Of a stretch of 64,000 nucleotides of DNA, positions 22,561 to 35,500 are shown one piece after another (positions within the stretch are counted from its first letter, which is position 1; each line of letters begins with the position of its first letter). The notes under the pieces are model-generated. The model was given only the letters and a program-made list of their open reading frames with translations, did not search any database and was not told where the DNA came from. The DNA comes from Owenia fusiformis. Taxonomy: Eukaryota > Annelida > Polychaeta > Sabellida > Oweniidae. The DNA lies in contig CAIIXF020000004.1 of the NCBI GenBank assembly GCA_903813345.2, positions 31,251,986 through 31,315,985 on the forward strand, in the 5' to 3' direction. A program made the position numbers and the translations under genes.

Positions 22561-22833
22561 TTTATGAATGGTAGAGGTAATTAAACGCTACTCATTTTGA
22601 ATGCTATGATTCGGAAGTGACGTCACATTCTTCATTTAGAAACCTTTCCAAAATCATGTCGCCAGCTCCGATCGAAGTCCAGCTTTAAATATCTTTAACT
22701 CTCTTGGGACAGATTCTTAAGTTCTACACACAAAGTAATATTTCCAGCAACTTCATATGGACTGAGAAATATCTAGAAGGTCGAAGGGTTTTTATAAAAA
22801 TTCGAAGGGTTTTTAGTACATTCCTGCATATAC

Positions 22834-23989
22834 ACTGTTTCCTTTAGGAGAAGTCTCCCAACTATAATATCTTGAAGGAGAACCATGTAAACCAGGGGTT
22901 TCACCACTTACCTGATTAATAATATATCAATTATTTGCTCCATATACAACATACCTCAATCTGACCTATTGTATGTATTAATAAAATGTATCCCAGATAC
23001 GTAGATGCGAACTTACTCTGCAAGATTCTCGCCAACATCTAACAATATATGAATATATTCTTACCTTTAATTCAAAAGATGTTGTTATAAATAAGTTGTT
23101 TACTGAATTAAGAGTTTATTTTTTATGTGAACAGCCAGCCTGGTCACTGAGTATACTGTATTTGTATATGGTTGCAAAGATCACCGTGACCTTAAAGTGG
23201 TTTATTCACTGGCTTACTGTAAATCTATTTATTAGCATTTCAGATCTATACAATACATTCCGTACATGTATTGATTTTATAATTTATATAGCTACTGTAT
23301 AATAATTTTTGCAAATTTTGGGATGATTTTAGGTTTCTTAAAATCAACATTATATGTACACTTTGATCTATGAAATTCACATTTATAATAAAGTTATTAA
23401 TCATTTTTTGTGAATTAATTATTAATTAAGCTATTCACCGATTTACTGTAAAACTATAAATATTTGAATTTAATGACATTATTGAGTTTTATAGCTTATC
23501 AAATTTAAGATTAGCTTCAACTGTTAATAGTTTTTAGAAATAATATCTATACCGCTGAACTACAGTGTTTTCCTGGTAAATGGATTCAATTCAACAAAAT
23601 AAATTGGTCAAAATATGCAATTTTTCATGATTCTTTGTCATTTCATAGTGAGTGCAAATGGACTTTCAGGTGGAGCAAGCCTATATTCAAAATCTCAGGT
23701 GTGCTGCATGCCAATTGCTTTAATGTTGGGGAAATTACGGAACAGTATATTGTTATATATGCAATTTGATATATGAACTTAATCTTAATTCAATTTATTG
23801 ACTTGCAGCCAATAACTGTTGTTGTACTGTAAAACTATCAAATATTTCAATAAGTGCTTTCTGTTGTATTTTGATATTGATTTATATAATACTGAACTGC
23901 AACATAGATCTTGTCATTTGGTAGAATTAAATTAAACCTCTCAAACAAATTTAATGGATTTTTTCAGTTCACTGAACTGCGATGTAATG
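22834..23989. other. AT-rich intergenic DNA
   Basis: Very AT-rich, with scattered ACTGTAAAACTAT motifs and a fragment of the AATCATGCAGTTTTTCA family near 23620. The open frames here are short and without recognisable similarity. Confidence 0.5.
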
Positions 23990-24763
23990 TCACAATGTAA
24001 TGAATAATGGAAATCGGTTACGCAGAGTCAGATCTTTTAGAATACCAGCTCACTGTAAGGCCAAGATCAGAAAGGGTACAGTGATATCTTGTATAACAGC
24101 ATGGGAGAAACTGCCTGGTGATTTGAAAGCTATCCAATCTAGAAATTGTTTTAAGTTTAACCTGAGGAAACATATTCAAAATTCTAAAATAAAGCTACCT
24201 ACTCCAAAATTGCATCTTGATAGGAAGACTGAATCAACTTTGAATAAGACTCGATGTGACTTTATTTTTAGGCAGCATTTATTCACACATAATTTTAGAA
24301 GCATTGATATTCCAAGTTGTAATTGTGGCTTTAGATCACAGTCTACAATGCACCTATTATTACACTGCCCTCTATTCATTGTTCAGCAAAACTTGTTTTT
24401 GGAAGAACTTGGGGAACTGCCATCCTTTGATTTAACCGTGTTTGGTCAACTCAGACAGCAAGACAGGGTAAATTATTTGTTATACGGTGATTGCTCATTA
24501 TCGTATCTGACAAATCAGAAAATTGTTGAAATGACTGCAGGTTTTCTGCAGTTAATTGTTACTATTTTAAATGAGTAAGTTTTTATTTTTATATACTGTT
24601 CTGCATTATCGAGTTGATCCTTAAATCTCATTGCAACTTCACTTTACATTATATAAATTCTTGACTACCAGGGCCAATAATGCATTGCTTCGGCCCTTGC
24701 TGTGTTTGTAATTTGTTTTGTTTAAATGATAATAAAAAACTTTAAAGCTAAAAAAAAAAATTA
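23990..24763 (+). mobile_element. 5'-truncated LINE, C-terminal end
   Basis: A 192-codon frame (24000-24578) matches the end of a non-LTR reverse-transcriptase protein: ISCITAWEKLPGDLK, FKFNLRKHIQ and a CNCG-x7-H-x4-C motif. It is followed by a 3' UTR with AATAAAAAACTTT and an A run at about 24750. Stops lie just upstream, so the 5' end is missing. Clade not assigned. Confidence 0.8.
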
Positions 24764-24859
24764 GTACCGTGGGTACTGGGCTCACATGGTTACAGAAAAA
24801 AAAACGGATATAATTTTTTGCTGATTTTTTGTTACAAAATTATTTCAAGCCATCTGTCT

Positions 24860-27000
24860 CTCAGTCAATTAAAATGGCTGAAAAAAAACGGATATAATTT
24901 TTTGCCAATAATTTGTAACAAAATTATTTCATACAACTACTCTTTACAGTGACATGGCTTTTTGCAATGCAAGACACCTGAAATTATTTGTAAAGCTAGG
25001 AAATGGGCCAAAATTGAATTTCGCGAGACAAAAATGGCGACCATTTTGAAATCAGGCAAGCTTTTGAACCAGGAGTCATAGGGGAGTTTTTTGTATTGAT
25101 GTTGAACAAAAATAACTTGAAACTGGAATCCTATCGACAGAGGTTTTAAGCAAATGGTCCAAAAGAGGATTTCGCGAGACAGATGGACAAATCAATGTTA
25201 ACTAAAATGGCTGAAAATAAAAAAAACGGATATAATATTTTGCCGATTTTTTGTAACAAAATTATTTCATACAACTACCTTTTACAGTGACATGGCTTTT
25301 TACAATGCAGGACAGCTGAAATTATTTGTAAAGTTAGGAAATGGGCAAAAAGTGAATTTCGCGAAACAAGAATGGCAACCATTTTGAAAATAGGCGAGCT
25401 TTTGAACCAAGAGCCATAGGAGAGTTTTTTGTATTGATGTTGAACAAAATTAACTTAAAATGGGAATCCTATCGACAGAGGGTTTAAGGTAAATGGTCCA
25501 AAAGTGGATTTTGCGAGACAGATGGACAAATCAATGTTAACTAAAATGGCTGAAAATAAATAAATGGATATAATTTTTCGCTGATTTTTCGTAACAAAAT
25601 TATTTCATACATCTACTCTTTACATTGACATGGATTTTTACAATGTAGGACACTTGAAATTATTTGTAAAGCTAGGAAATGGGTCAAAAGTGAATTTCGC
25701 GAGACAAAAATGGCGGCCATTTTGAAAATAGGCGAGCTTTTGAACCAGGAGCCATAGGGGAGTTTTCTGAATTGATGTTGAACAGAAATAACTTAAAACA
25801 GGAATCCTATCAACAGAGGTTTTAAAACGTGCCACAGAAAGTGGATTTCGTGAGTCAGATAGACAAATCAATGTTAACTAAAATGGCTGAAAATAAAAAA
25901 ATGGATACAATTTTTCGCTGATTTTTTGTAACAAAATTATTTCATATATCTACCCTTTACATTGACATGGATTTTTACAATGTAGGACACCTGAAATTAT
26001 TTGTAAAGCTAGGAAATGGGTCAAAAGTGAATTTCGCGAGACAAAAGTGACGGCCATTTTGAAAATAGCCGAGCTTTTGAACCAAGAGTCATAGGAGAGT
26101 TTTTTGTATTGATGTTGAACAAAAATAACTTAAAATGGGAATCCTATCGACAGAGGGTTTAAGGTAAATGGTCCAAAAGTGAATTTTGCGAGACAGATGG
26201 ACAAATCAATGTTAACTAAAATGGCTGAAAATAAATAAATGGATATAATTTTTCGCTGATTTTTCGTAACAAAATTATTTCATACATCTACTCTTTACTT
26301 TGCAATGGATTTCTACAATGTAGGACACTTGAAATTATTTGTAAAGCTAGGAAATGGGTCAAAAGTGAATTTCGCGAGACAAAAATGGCGGCCATTTTGA
26401 AAATAGGCGAGCTTTTGAACCAGGAGTCATAGGGGAGTTTTCTGAATTGATGTTGAACAGAAATAACTTAAAACAGGAATCCTATCGACAGAGGTTTTAA
26501 AACGTGCCACTGTTATTGACAGAAAGTGGATTTCGCGAGTCAGATAGACAAATCAATGTTAACTAAAATGGCTGAAAATAAAAAAATGGATACAATTTTT
26601 CGCTGATTTTTTGTAACAAAATTATTTCATATATCTAATCTTTACATTGACATGGATTTTTACCATGTAGGACACCTGAAATTATTTTTAAAGCTAGGAA
26701 ATGGGCCAAAAGTGAATTTCGCGAGACAAAAGTGACGGCCATTTTGAAAATAGGCGAACTTTTGAACCAGGAGTCATAGGGGGGTTTTCTGTATTGATGT
26801 TGAACAGAAATAACTTAAAACAGGAATCCTATCGACAGAGGTTAGCTAGGAAATGGGCTAAAAGTGAATTTCGCGAGACAAAAGTGACGGCCATTTTGAA
26901 AATAGGCGAGCTTTTGAACCAGGAGTCATAGGGGGGTTTTCTGTATTGATGTTGAACAGAAATAACTTAAAACAGGAATCTTATCGACAGAGGTTTTAAA
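24860..27000. repeat. Satellite-like tandem array, unit about 338 bp
   Basis: Six to seven units beginning AAAATGGCTGAAAA, spaced 337-347 bp, with GTGAATTTCGCGAGAC and GAATCCTATCGACAGAGG inside. The last unit contains a further internal duplication near 26840. Confidence 0.88.
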
Positions 27001-27017
27001 ACGTGCCACTATTGTTG

Positions 27018-27076
27018 ACGGACAGACAGACAGACGGACAGACGGACAGACGGACGGACGGACAGACAGACGGACA
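27018..27076. repeat. GACA/GACG microsatellite
   Basis: Perfect and near-perfect GACA and GACG tetramers directly after the 338-bp array. Confidence 0.85.
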
Positions 27077-27881
27077 AGTGAGTGATTGCAAAAGCTCACC
27101 ATGTGAGCTAAAAAACTGAACTGCGAGGATGCTTTAGGAAAATAAAGCCTTGATTGTTGAATCATGTACTTAAGGTCAGGGTGCACTTTGATGAAATTTA
27201 ATGACCATGTGCTATTTTCAGAAAAACATAACTCATTCCACACATCATCTACATCTTTCATTCTTGCACAAAATATGCATTAGTGTACCTAGATTATTAA
27301 ATGTGGGTTGATAATTCTTCAGAATGTTTGAATAACTAGAATATTCAGTGGTTTACTTTTCAAGATTGCAAAAAAATCCCAACATGCACCCTGGCCTTAA
27401 GAGTCTGAACTATTAAATCATGGACTGCAAGTCCGTGATTGAATGTAGTTGCTAACCACTTGTGACAAAAGTGGTATTGTAAAAAGAACTTGCCACGGTG
27501 ACTATGCCCACAAATATTTGTTTTTTTATTTAAAATTGTTGCTTGGACACCTTGAACATTTGCTTCCATTCTGCTATAAAGGAAATTAAAGAGGAATCCG
27601 GTGATGATGAATTGAAGGAGAAGGGGGGCATAGCAATAGGCTGCTGTCGGGAATGGTATGTGCTGGTATCAGGCCTGTCAACTTACGAAACAAGTGACAT
27701 ATATGGTGTGTTTTTTTCGGTGTTTGTTTTTTGCTGTATCAGTGATCAATTTTTAAAGATTTTTTACAGAAACATTTTTGCTTGACAATAACCAGGTAAA
27801 ATTCGTATTTTAAAAACTGGCTTGAGTTCAAATTTACCAGCAAATGCATGACAAATTGCAGGACAGGACGGCCTGTGGTAT

Positions 27882-28251
27882 GCAGGCCGTCCAACTGTCC
27901 CGCAATTTGCGTATTTGTCACGCATTTGCTGGAAAATTTTATGTCACGCCAGTTATTTTTGCGTGACAGAATATACGCAAATACGCATTTTACCTGATTA
28001 TTGTCAAGCAAAAATATTCCTGTAGAAAAACTAAAAAAAAGTGATCGCCGATACAGCACAAAACATAACGCCGAAAAAATCAAACGCATTTCGTTTGGAC
28101 TTTTCATGTGGATACCGTATGTGTCACGCATTTTACTCGAAATATTTCGTACCTGTTGAAGACCTTTCTTTAAATTGTCAAAACCTTGGTTCAAATCTCA
28201 ACACCTTGGCCCACAGTTTGAACTTGGTTGCTGGACAGTTGGACGGCCTGC
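27882..28251. mobile_element. MITE with GCAGGCCGTCCAACTGTCC ends
   Basis: Ends GCAGGCCGTCCAACTGTCC and GGACAGTTGGACGGCCTGC are perfect complements. The interior (ACGCAAATACGCATTTTACC) is shared with 28365-28667 and with both Mutator-like copies. Confidence 0.75.
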
Positions 28252-28364
28252 AGTGTCTAAGATAAGGAAGAAGAATTGATTACAGACCCATTTGCGCTTT
28301 TGATGTGACAATTTGTTTCGTTAGGAAGGAAATTTAATCATGAACAGTAGGACGAGGCCTAACT

Positions 28365-28667
28365 CAGGCCTGTCAACTGTCCCGCAATTTGCGTATTTGT
28401 CACGCATTTGCTGAAGAATTTGAAGTCACGCCAGTTATTTTTGCGTGACAGAAAATGTCACGCAAATACGCATTTTACCTGGTAATTGTCAAGCAAAAAT
28501 ATTTTTGTTGAAAAATTTCTAAAAAAGATCGTCTACACAGCAAAAATACGAACGCCGGAAAAAAATGTACGCATTTCGTTCGGACTTTTCACGCGAATTA
28601 CGTATATGTCACGCATTCCGTTCGAAATTTTTCGTACCTCCTAGGTGTTCCCAAGTTGACAGGCCTG
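28365..28667. mobile_element. Related MITE with CAGGCCTGTCAACT ends
   Basis: Ends CAGGCCTGTCAACT and AGTTGACAGGCCTG, flanked by the direct repeat CTAACT (28359-28364 and 28668-28673), likely a 6-bp target duplication. Interior relative of 27882-28251. Confidence 0.75.
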
Positions 28668-28679
28668 CTAACTTTCTCG

Positions 28680-29505
28680 GGAACTTTCTATATTTCCAGG
28701 ACGGCTACGATTGGCTGAGATTTATCCCGTGCGGCCTTGCCAGGACTATATATAGTCAGATCTCAGGGGCAGATCTGGGAACCAACAAGGGAGGCCCAAA
28801 TTTCAGGTCAGAGAAAAAATTTTTGGCCCCTAAAACCCCACAGTATGCCCAAATTTTGAGGCCTATTTTCTTCAAAATTTGGCCTGAAATTAAAAAATAA
28901 GGCCTTAACAGGCCCAATTATGACCAAAAAAGCCCAATTTTTGGGGCCTTTTTTCACCCAAAATTTTTTTGAGCACAATTTTTTTTCTGGGCCCACCAAG
29001 GGGGGAGCCCAGCCCCAGCCTCCCCCCCCCCCCAGATCCGCCTGTGGATCTAGTCCTGGCACGGGATAAGCTGAGATCATCAATTTTACATTCATTGATT
29101 CGTGGCTTCTGTAAAAAATAAAGCATAAAACATGAATATTACTTACCAGACTTTTGATGCTGCATTCCTATATTTCTTCTAATATAAAGTGACGTCTAAA
29201 TACTTGTGAATACACGATAAAATAAAAGAAACAGAAGAAATCATGGAAATGTTAGAAATGGGATGTGAAAAACGTCATCAGAATTTCCCGTCAAGAATTG
29301 ATGACATCATCACTTTGACCTTATATTTTAGGCGGGAATTTTGACAAGAAACGTCTGCAGACTAAAGTTCTCGCAATATTTCAAAGGTTTGTATTCCTAA
29401 TTGTGGATTTTACATCAAAGCTTTCAATATCAAACGCTTATGAGAAGGTTCATTTCACACCCGGATTTCAGAACAGTCATGATTTGTCGCTTGGGGTCGA
29501 GAACA
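28680..29505. other. Intergenic DNA with dispersed fragments
   Basis: Holds a G/C-run fragment of the AGATCTGGGAACC family (about 28770-29045; a relative is near 31900-32080) and otherwise unique AT-rich sequence. No gene seen. Confidence 0.5.
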
Positions 29506-29509
29506 GAGT

Positions 29510-31570
29510 TCAGTACTGTCAACCCCCAAAGATTTTCTCGCGGGACAGATTTTTTAGACCCAGTGCCCAAAATTCGCGGGATTTTGCGGGACATCTACTA
29601 AATTCGCGGGACATTTCAGGGATTTGCGTGATTGCGCTTATAGGCCAATTTTTTTTATCAAATTCGCGGGATTTCGCGGGACCATTCGAGGGACAAACAC
29701 CCTAATTGCGGGACAGTGAGTTAACAGATTTACCAGCAAAAACTTCATAGAGGGACAGATTTTCTAGAAAAAGTGCCCTAAATTTGCGGGATTTCGCGGG
29801 ACATCCACCATGCTGTTGTTTGGTATTAAAATAAAGGGGAAGGGTTCAACTTTCATTTTAATTACGAAAATAGGGATGTAGGTCACAAATAGTTCCAACG
29901 TTGGCCTTTTTAGTTTTACTACCCGTGTGGCCTTCATCTCAGAACTGAGCAAATGTTAGCAAACGCGAGTTACAATAAATGTACGCTGATATCTAGAAAG
30001 GGTTTGTATAAAAAACCGGGTACCGGGTAGTAAATCCTCCATGCTGGGTTCAAACTTGGTACCCGGTACCCGGTCTCTACCCAAAATACGAATAAATAAC
30101 ATTATTAGATTATGAGAAAACGTGTAAGATTTGTTTTGAATTTGCAAAAATGTATGTAACATGATTCAAAATTGAGCTAGAAGCTTCAAATAAAAAGCAT
30201 ATTTTAAGGCACTTTTCTTCCTCTATCATTATGGCCATATTTTCATTGGTTATGGGGGGGGGTGCGATCTCCTGGCTACGCCTATGACATTGTAAGACAT
30301 AACAATTTACAATTCAGTGGACATTTTGTCATAAATTGGGATAACTTAAATTATGATTAATAATCAAAATCTTACACGTTGCATCATGCAAATTAACACA
30401 CGTCACCTCTCTGCTAAAGCAACGATAGCTATTTACAGATTTAAATCATAATCAAAACAATTCACGTACCAACATACGAACTATTGAAAATAGAGTAAGA
30501 TTGATTTGTCTTGTTTTTCAAATCGTCTTACAATGTCATTGGCGTAGCCAGGTTGGGGTGCGATCGCACCCCCCCCTTCATTACCAATGGAAATATGACC
30601 AAGATGATAGAGGAAGAAAAGAGCCTTAAAATGCTTTTTATTTGAAGCTTCTAGCTCAATTTTGAAGGAAGTTACATACATTTTTGTAAATTCAAAACAA
30701 ATCTTACACGTTTTCTAATGATCTAATTATGTTGTGTATTCGTATATTTCGTTTTTTTTTTTTTTTCGACCGGGTACCAAGTTTGAACCCAGCATGGAGG
30801 ATTTACTACCCGGTACCCGGTTTTTTATACAAACCCTATCTAGAAAATTAACCTCATTCCCTATAATTTGATGTAGATTAATCGAACCCCTATATCATGG
30901 GCTTTCAATTGAAAGCCCATGCCTACAGTATATGAATAGGTACATTTTAATATATAACATTATGGGGGTAAGCGTTTCATAGTTGGTCACGCACCAGAAG
31001 TGCAAAGTATTGTTCCGAATTTTTGAATTTCGTGTTAGATTACGGTAATCACACCTGAAGCATGGTTTTTGTTTTTGATAAATTACAATAAAGTTTAATA
31101 ATATTTCTATGCGTATTTTGTGAAATTGTGTTGACGTTTATTTAAGTTACAATGTAACGGTGCATTATATTTGATTAATCAGTATCTGAAAGTTTGATTT
31201 AAGTACTTCTACACGCTTTTACATTAGTCCCAATCATGCAAATCCCTTGAATGTCCCGGGACATCCTGCAAATTTAGGTGGATGTCCCGCGAAATCCCGC
31301 AAATTTAGGACACTTTGTCTAAAAAATCTGTCCCTCTATGAAGTTTTTGGTGGTACACCTGTTAACTGTCCCGCAATTAGGGTGTTTGTCCCTCGAATGG
31401 TCCCGCGAAATCCCGCGAATTTGATAAAAAAATCTCCTATTAGCGCAATCACGCAAATCCCTTAAATGTCCCGCGAATTTAGTAGATGTCCCGCAAAATC
31501 CCGCGAATTTTGGGCACTGGGTCTAAAAAATCTGTCCCGCGAGAAAATCTTTAGGGGTTGACAGTACTGA
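29510..31570. mobile_element. Composite 2-kb inverted-repeat element
   Basis: Outer ends TCAGTACTGTCAACCCC and GGGGTTGACAGTACTGA pair, and arms of about 300 bp rich in TGTCCCGCGAAATC follow on each side. Between them are two pieces of a dispersed element (like 21310-21720) split by a nested foldback at 30000-30836. Confidence 0.75.
30000..30836. mobile_element. Nested foldback element with 10-bp target repeat
   Basis: Ends GGGTTTGTATAAAAAACCGG and its complement; each arm is about 300 bp and ends near GTCTTACAATGTCAT. Flanked by TATCTAGAAA on both sides (29990-29999 and 30837-30846). It interrupts an element that is continuous near 21600-21640. No coding frame. Confidence 0.82.
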
Positions 31571-31573
31571 CCA

Positions 31574-32389
31574 TCCATGGTCCGAATCACACAGATCATT
31601 ATCTGAATTCCAATATCTATGACAACCAAATCCCAGTCATCTGAATCCCATCGCTCCATCCGATCCCACTCGTCCCAATCCCATTGGCCTGAATCCTAAT
31701 CAATCATTGGTATCCACCATCTCATAGCATATGAGCCTAGTCCAACTTTTCAAATCCTAATGGTCGGAATACTGTTCCCATTCGGTTATAACGTGTGCTG
31801 TGCACTAACGTGCTAACTGGAAATGATCGCTCCTCTTATCGATGTGCCACACCCACCTTGAAGTGTGGTCGTTTTATTTATTATTACATTGTATGCCCGT
31901 AGCCAGCTTTTTGTAAAGGGGTGGGGGTTGAAACCTTTATCCCAGTATCCCCTACCCACAAATAAATTTTCCCCATTCCAAACCAAGCCCCTTCGTATTG
32001 TTAGGGCATTTGGCAGATCTGGAAGCCATCAGTGAACCCACATTTCAAGTCAAAAAAACTTTTTGGCAGAATCCTGTTTTATTTCACACATTTCTAAAGA
32101 TCATGTGTCTTTAATCTTGATTTTAAAATTAAGCATTTCAAGGTGGGATTCGTTCCAATTGGAATTGGATTGGAACCATTGGGATTTAGATCATTGGGAT
32201 AGGGATCATTGAGGCAATCCAGTGTAGTAAGGGAATGAAAGGGCAGCCACTTTCTTAAAATAATGGCAATTCCATTGACTGTAACCAGATTTACTTGCAT
32301 TCCAGAACCAAGCTGATTTACTACAAGATCACAGACCAAGAGCTGCACTCACTACAGAATTCAAGATCTAGTCATAGTGCATCATCACA
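31574..32389. other. DNA upstream of PRDM9
   Basis: Contains fragments of dispersed repeats near 31900-32080. No TATA box or other promoter element that I would defend. Confidence 0.4.
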
Positions 32390-32573
32390 ATGGCTGTATT
32401 CAAAGGTTTGAGCATCCCTAGTATTGACATCAGCGAGATTGACTTCACAAAGTCATCAGATGACATCACAATAGAGGAATATTTCACCAAGGAGGAGCTT
32501 TCCAATATTTCTGCTTATGAAAGATTTAGGTTCAGAAATATTAAGCAGAACTATCTTATGATGATGAAAATAG
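32390..32573 (+). CDS. PRDM9: PRDM9 exon 1, KRAB-like box
   Basis: [16 protein letters not shown] then the KRAB-like [14 protein letters not shown] and [14 protein letters not shown], compared with human PRDM9 [20 protein letters not shown]. The Trp of EEW is Leu. Donor ATAG|GTGAGA, phase 1. Confidence 0.9.
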
Positions 32574-35500
32574 GTGAGATTTTTCTATCTTTTCTTTGCT
32601 TCATTGTAAGTTTATTTATCCAGAGTCATTGTTATTCTGACATTTATTTCATCTAACAATATCAAATTAGGCAGACCGATCCCATCTGTCATGTCTGTAT
32701 AGTGTTTCATTCTTACATCAGAGATTTTTGCATCTACTATGTGACAAAAATCAAATACACCTGCTCATTAGAGGAACAATTTAGTAGCTTATTTTCTTCA
32801 AAAAACGGTATACTTCATATTGTTTCTTGGGATTTGCTACCCCGTGGACTCTTGGAGTTCTCTTTCTCAATTACTGTTTGAACTATGTTGTGCTCACTTG
32901 ATAAATATGCTTAATGATTGCAGGTATACCCATTATCAAACCTGATTTTATGAAGAACAAGCGTGGAAGAAAGAGACCTCCTCCACCTCCCTCTGACAGT
33001 AGTTCTGATGAAGAGTGGCTCCCATCTAAAGAGAGACAGAGAGACAGACCAAAGAGAGGTAAAACCCATTACAAGAAAAACAATTGTGCCATTGTTGCTT
33101 AATTCTCTGCACTTGTTTACAACTTGAGCAATTTCAAGATGAAAAATCTTTATTTGTTATATTCCTATGGTAGAGTTAAAATAGGTGGTTTCTGAATTTT
33201 GATGCAAATCTTTTATCAGTTGTGATCAATGCTCTTTATACCGTCTATCTCTATCTAGCTCAGCCAACTATTCCCCATTTCACCTAGAGATTAAGGGCCC
33301 ATGTCTTAATGCACATTTTGAAAAGATGCTGCATCTGAGTGGCATATTACCTGTCTATGGTATCTTCGGTTCTTTCAATGCAATCTTGTATTTTAATAAG
33401 TAAATCTGGAAAGAAGAAAAACCATTCAAAACAGCTGCTGCATCAATTGTCAAAATATCTCAAATTTTAAATAAGATTTGATTATCTACATCAATTTGCC
33501 TAAAACTGGATGCAACAAGGATATATTTTCATAAAAGTAAATGTTCATTTATTTGAATATTTTCCATTCAAGCCATAGAGACCATTTATTTGATTATTTT
33601 CCATTGTGTTTTAGCCATCAAGCCATATAGACCATTTATTGCTCCTTTCAAAGTGCCACAGAAGCGTCAACAAAAAGTGCCAACTGCAGAGAATGGTGCC
33701 ATTCAGAAAAAGGTAAATGTACAGCGAAACCTGCAAATCTGAACACCTCTCTAATCTGAAAACCTCTCAAAGTGAACACTTTACAGTTCCAAATTTAATT
33801 TCTCTCCATGAATAACATATTTATTAAATCTTGAAATGTGTACACATACTTATTGGAACACTTTTGGCTAGTCCCAGAGGTCGTTGGATCAGACAGGTTT
33901 TACAAAACATACATGTTCATGAATCATTAAGTTTGATGTTGTTTTTTACACTTGAGTTAACTGTATTAAAAAGTGCAAAATAAGATAAGAAAAATATATT
34001 GTTTAAGTATTTTAAAAAGTCTTTTCATTTAATAATTTAAGTATCATGAAAAGATAAAAATGTGAATAAAGATTTCTGAAGAAATATGATTATTTTCCAG
34101 AAAGCCAAACCTTCAGCAACAATCACAACTGCTACCATAGCAACCAAAGATAATACAACAAAAGCCAGTGCCACCAAATCCACCAAGCCAGAAAAGCCAT
34201 CTCAACCAGTAAAGCCAAAGAAATCCTCACCCCCTCTTGTATTAGACTTTCTAGGATATGATGATGTCGAGATCAAGAAATGGAGGAAAGTCTGTATGCT
34301 AAAGACCAATAAGATTAAAGCTGAGATAGAACTGCTGGAAAATGATAAGGACCAGGCTTTGTTGGAATTGGTTGAAATGGGTAGGTAACATATAATGTTG
34401 ATTGGTAAATCTAAAACATAGTTTCGTACTATGTTTATAGCAGGCACAAATATATGATTTAGATTATATAACAACACAATTACAAACAATGTTTTCAAGT
34501 GGCCAGTTTGTCTCATTCTACATGTAATTATTATTATTATATCTTATTATATTCATTTAACAATAGCCATTCTAAGTTATCTTTATCTAATATTTGCAAG
34601 AGATTATATCATTGTATTGTACACTATTTAATTGGGGGAGAGGGAAGCCCCCAAGTACCCCAAAAGGAACATAGAGAGGACTAACCCCAATACATACACT
34701 ATTTAATGGTGAGCTATTCATTGTTATTTACAGAGCTGCAGAAGGAGGAAGAAGCAGAGTTGGCCAAGCGAGAGAGGGAAGCACCCAGGTACCCCAAAAG
34801 AAACATTGAAAGGACTAACTATAAGCTCCTTGAGGTGCCAGATGATGATGAATTTTTATGTAAGTTAAAAAAAATTATAAAAACAATGAGAACAACGTTG
34901 TGTAAGTAACAATAATTCCAATTAAAAATAGGATTATCTCAATGTAAGTTTTGGAAAACTTCTTAGAATTTTATTTGTGTGTAAACATTAATTTCTTCAA
35001 TCTATGGTCAACAATAAAAGGTGTTATAGGGTTTATTGGAAAGTCCTCATCATTTCTCCAGTGCATTATTATAAGGTGGTATAAAAGGTAGATTTAGTTA
35101 CATTGTTGATGAATCTATATCAATAGTACTTGGGATCAACTGGAAAATGTCTTCGTTTTAGCAGGACATTCAGTAGAATTAAAGAATTTCATAGTAACAA
35201 TTTTACTTGGTTTAGTTTGTGAGGACTGTAACTTGGAGCATAAAGGAGATTGCCCAATACATGGTCCCCTGATCATAGTGGAAGACAGAAAGGTATGTCT
35301 ATTATATATAATTGTCAATTGTTCAATCCTTAGATTCATTGGTTTCAGTCTGATGTGAAATTGCCCACAACTGTCCTAAACTGTGAGCATATGCATTTTC
35401 TTTTCCACACGATATGCAATATTTGCAATGGGAGATGAGAGATTTAACAAAAATACATTTTTAAATTATATCTCATGTGTTTCAAACACCCCTGTCAGTG

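Larger units (their letters stand above)
20503..22824. mobile_element. Mutator-like non-autonomous element, copy 1
   Basis: Inverted ends begin GGAATGTACTAAAAACCC and are about 100 bp long. A perfect 9-bp target duplication, TGCATATAC, flanks it (20494-20502 and 22825-22833); 9 bp is typical of Mutator-like elements. It shares both flanks of its interior with the copy at 52027. The middle, about 20900-22080, differs and carries GAGTACCGACAATTGTCGG motifs and a second dispersed element (about 21310-21720). No transposase seen. Confidence 0.85.
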
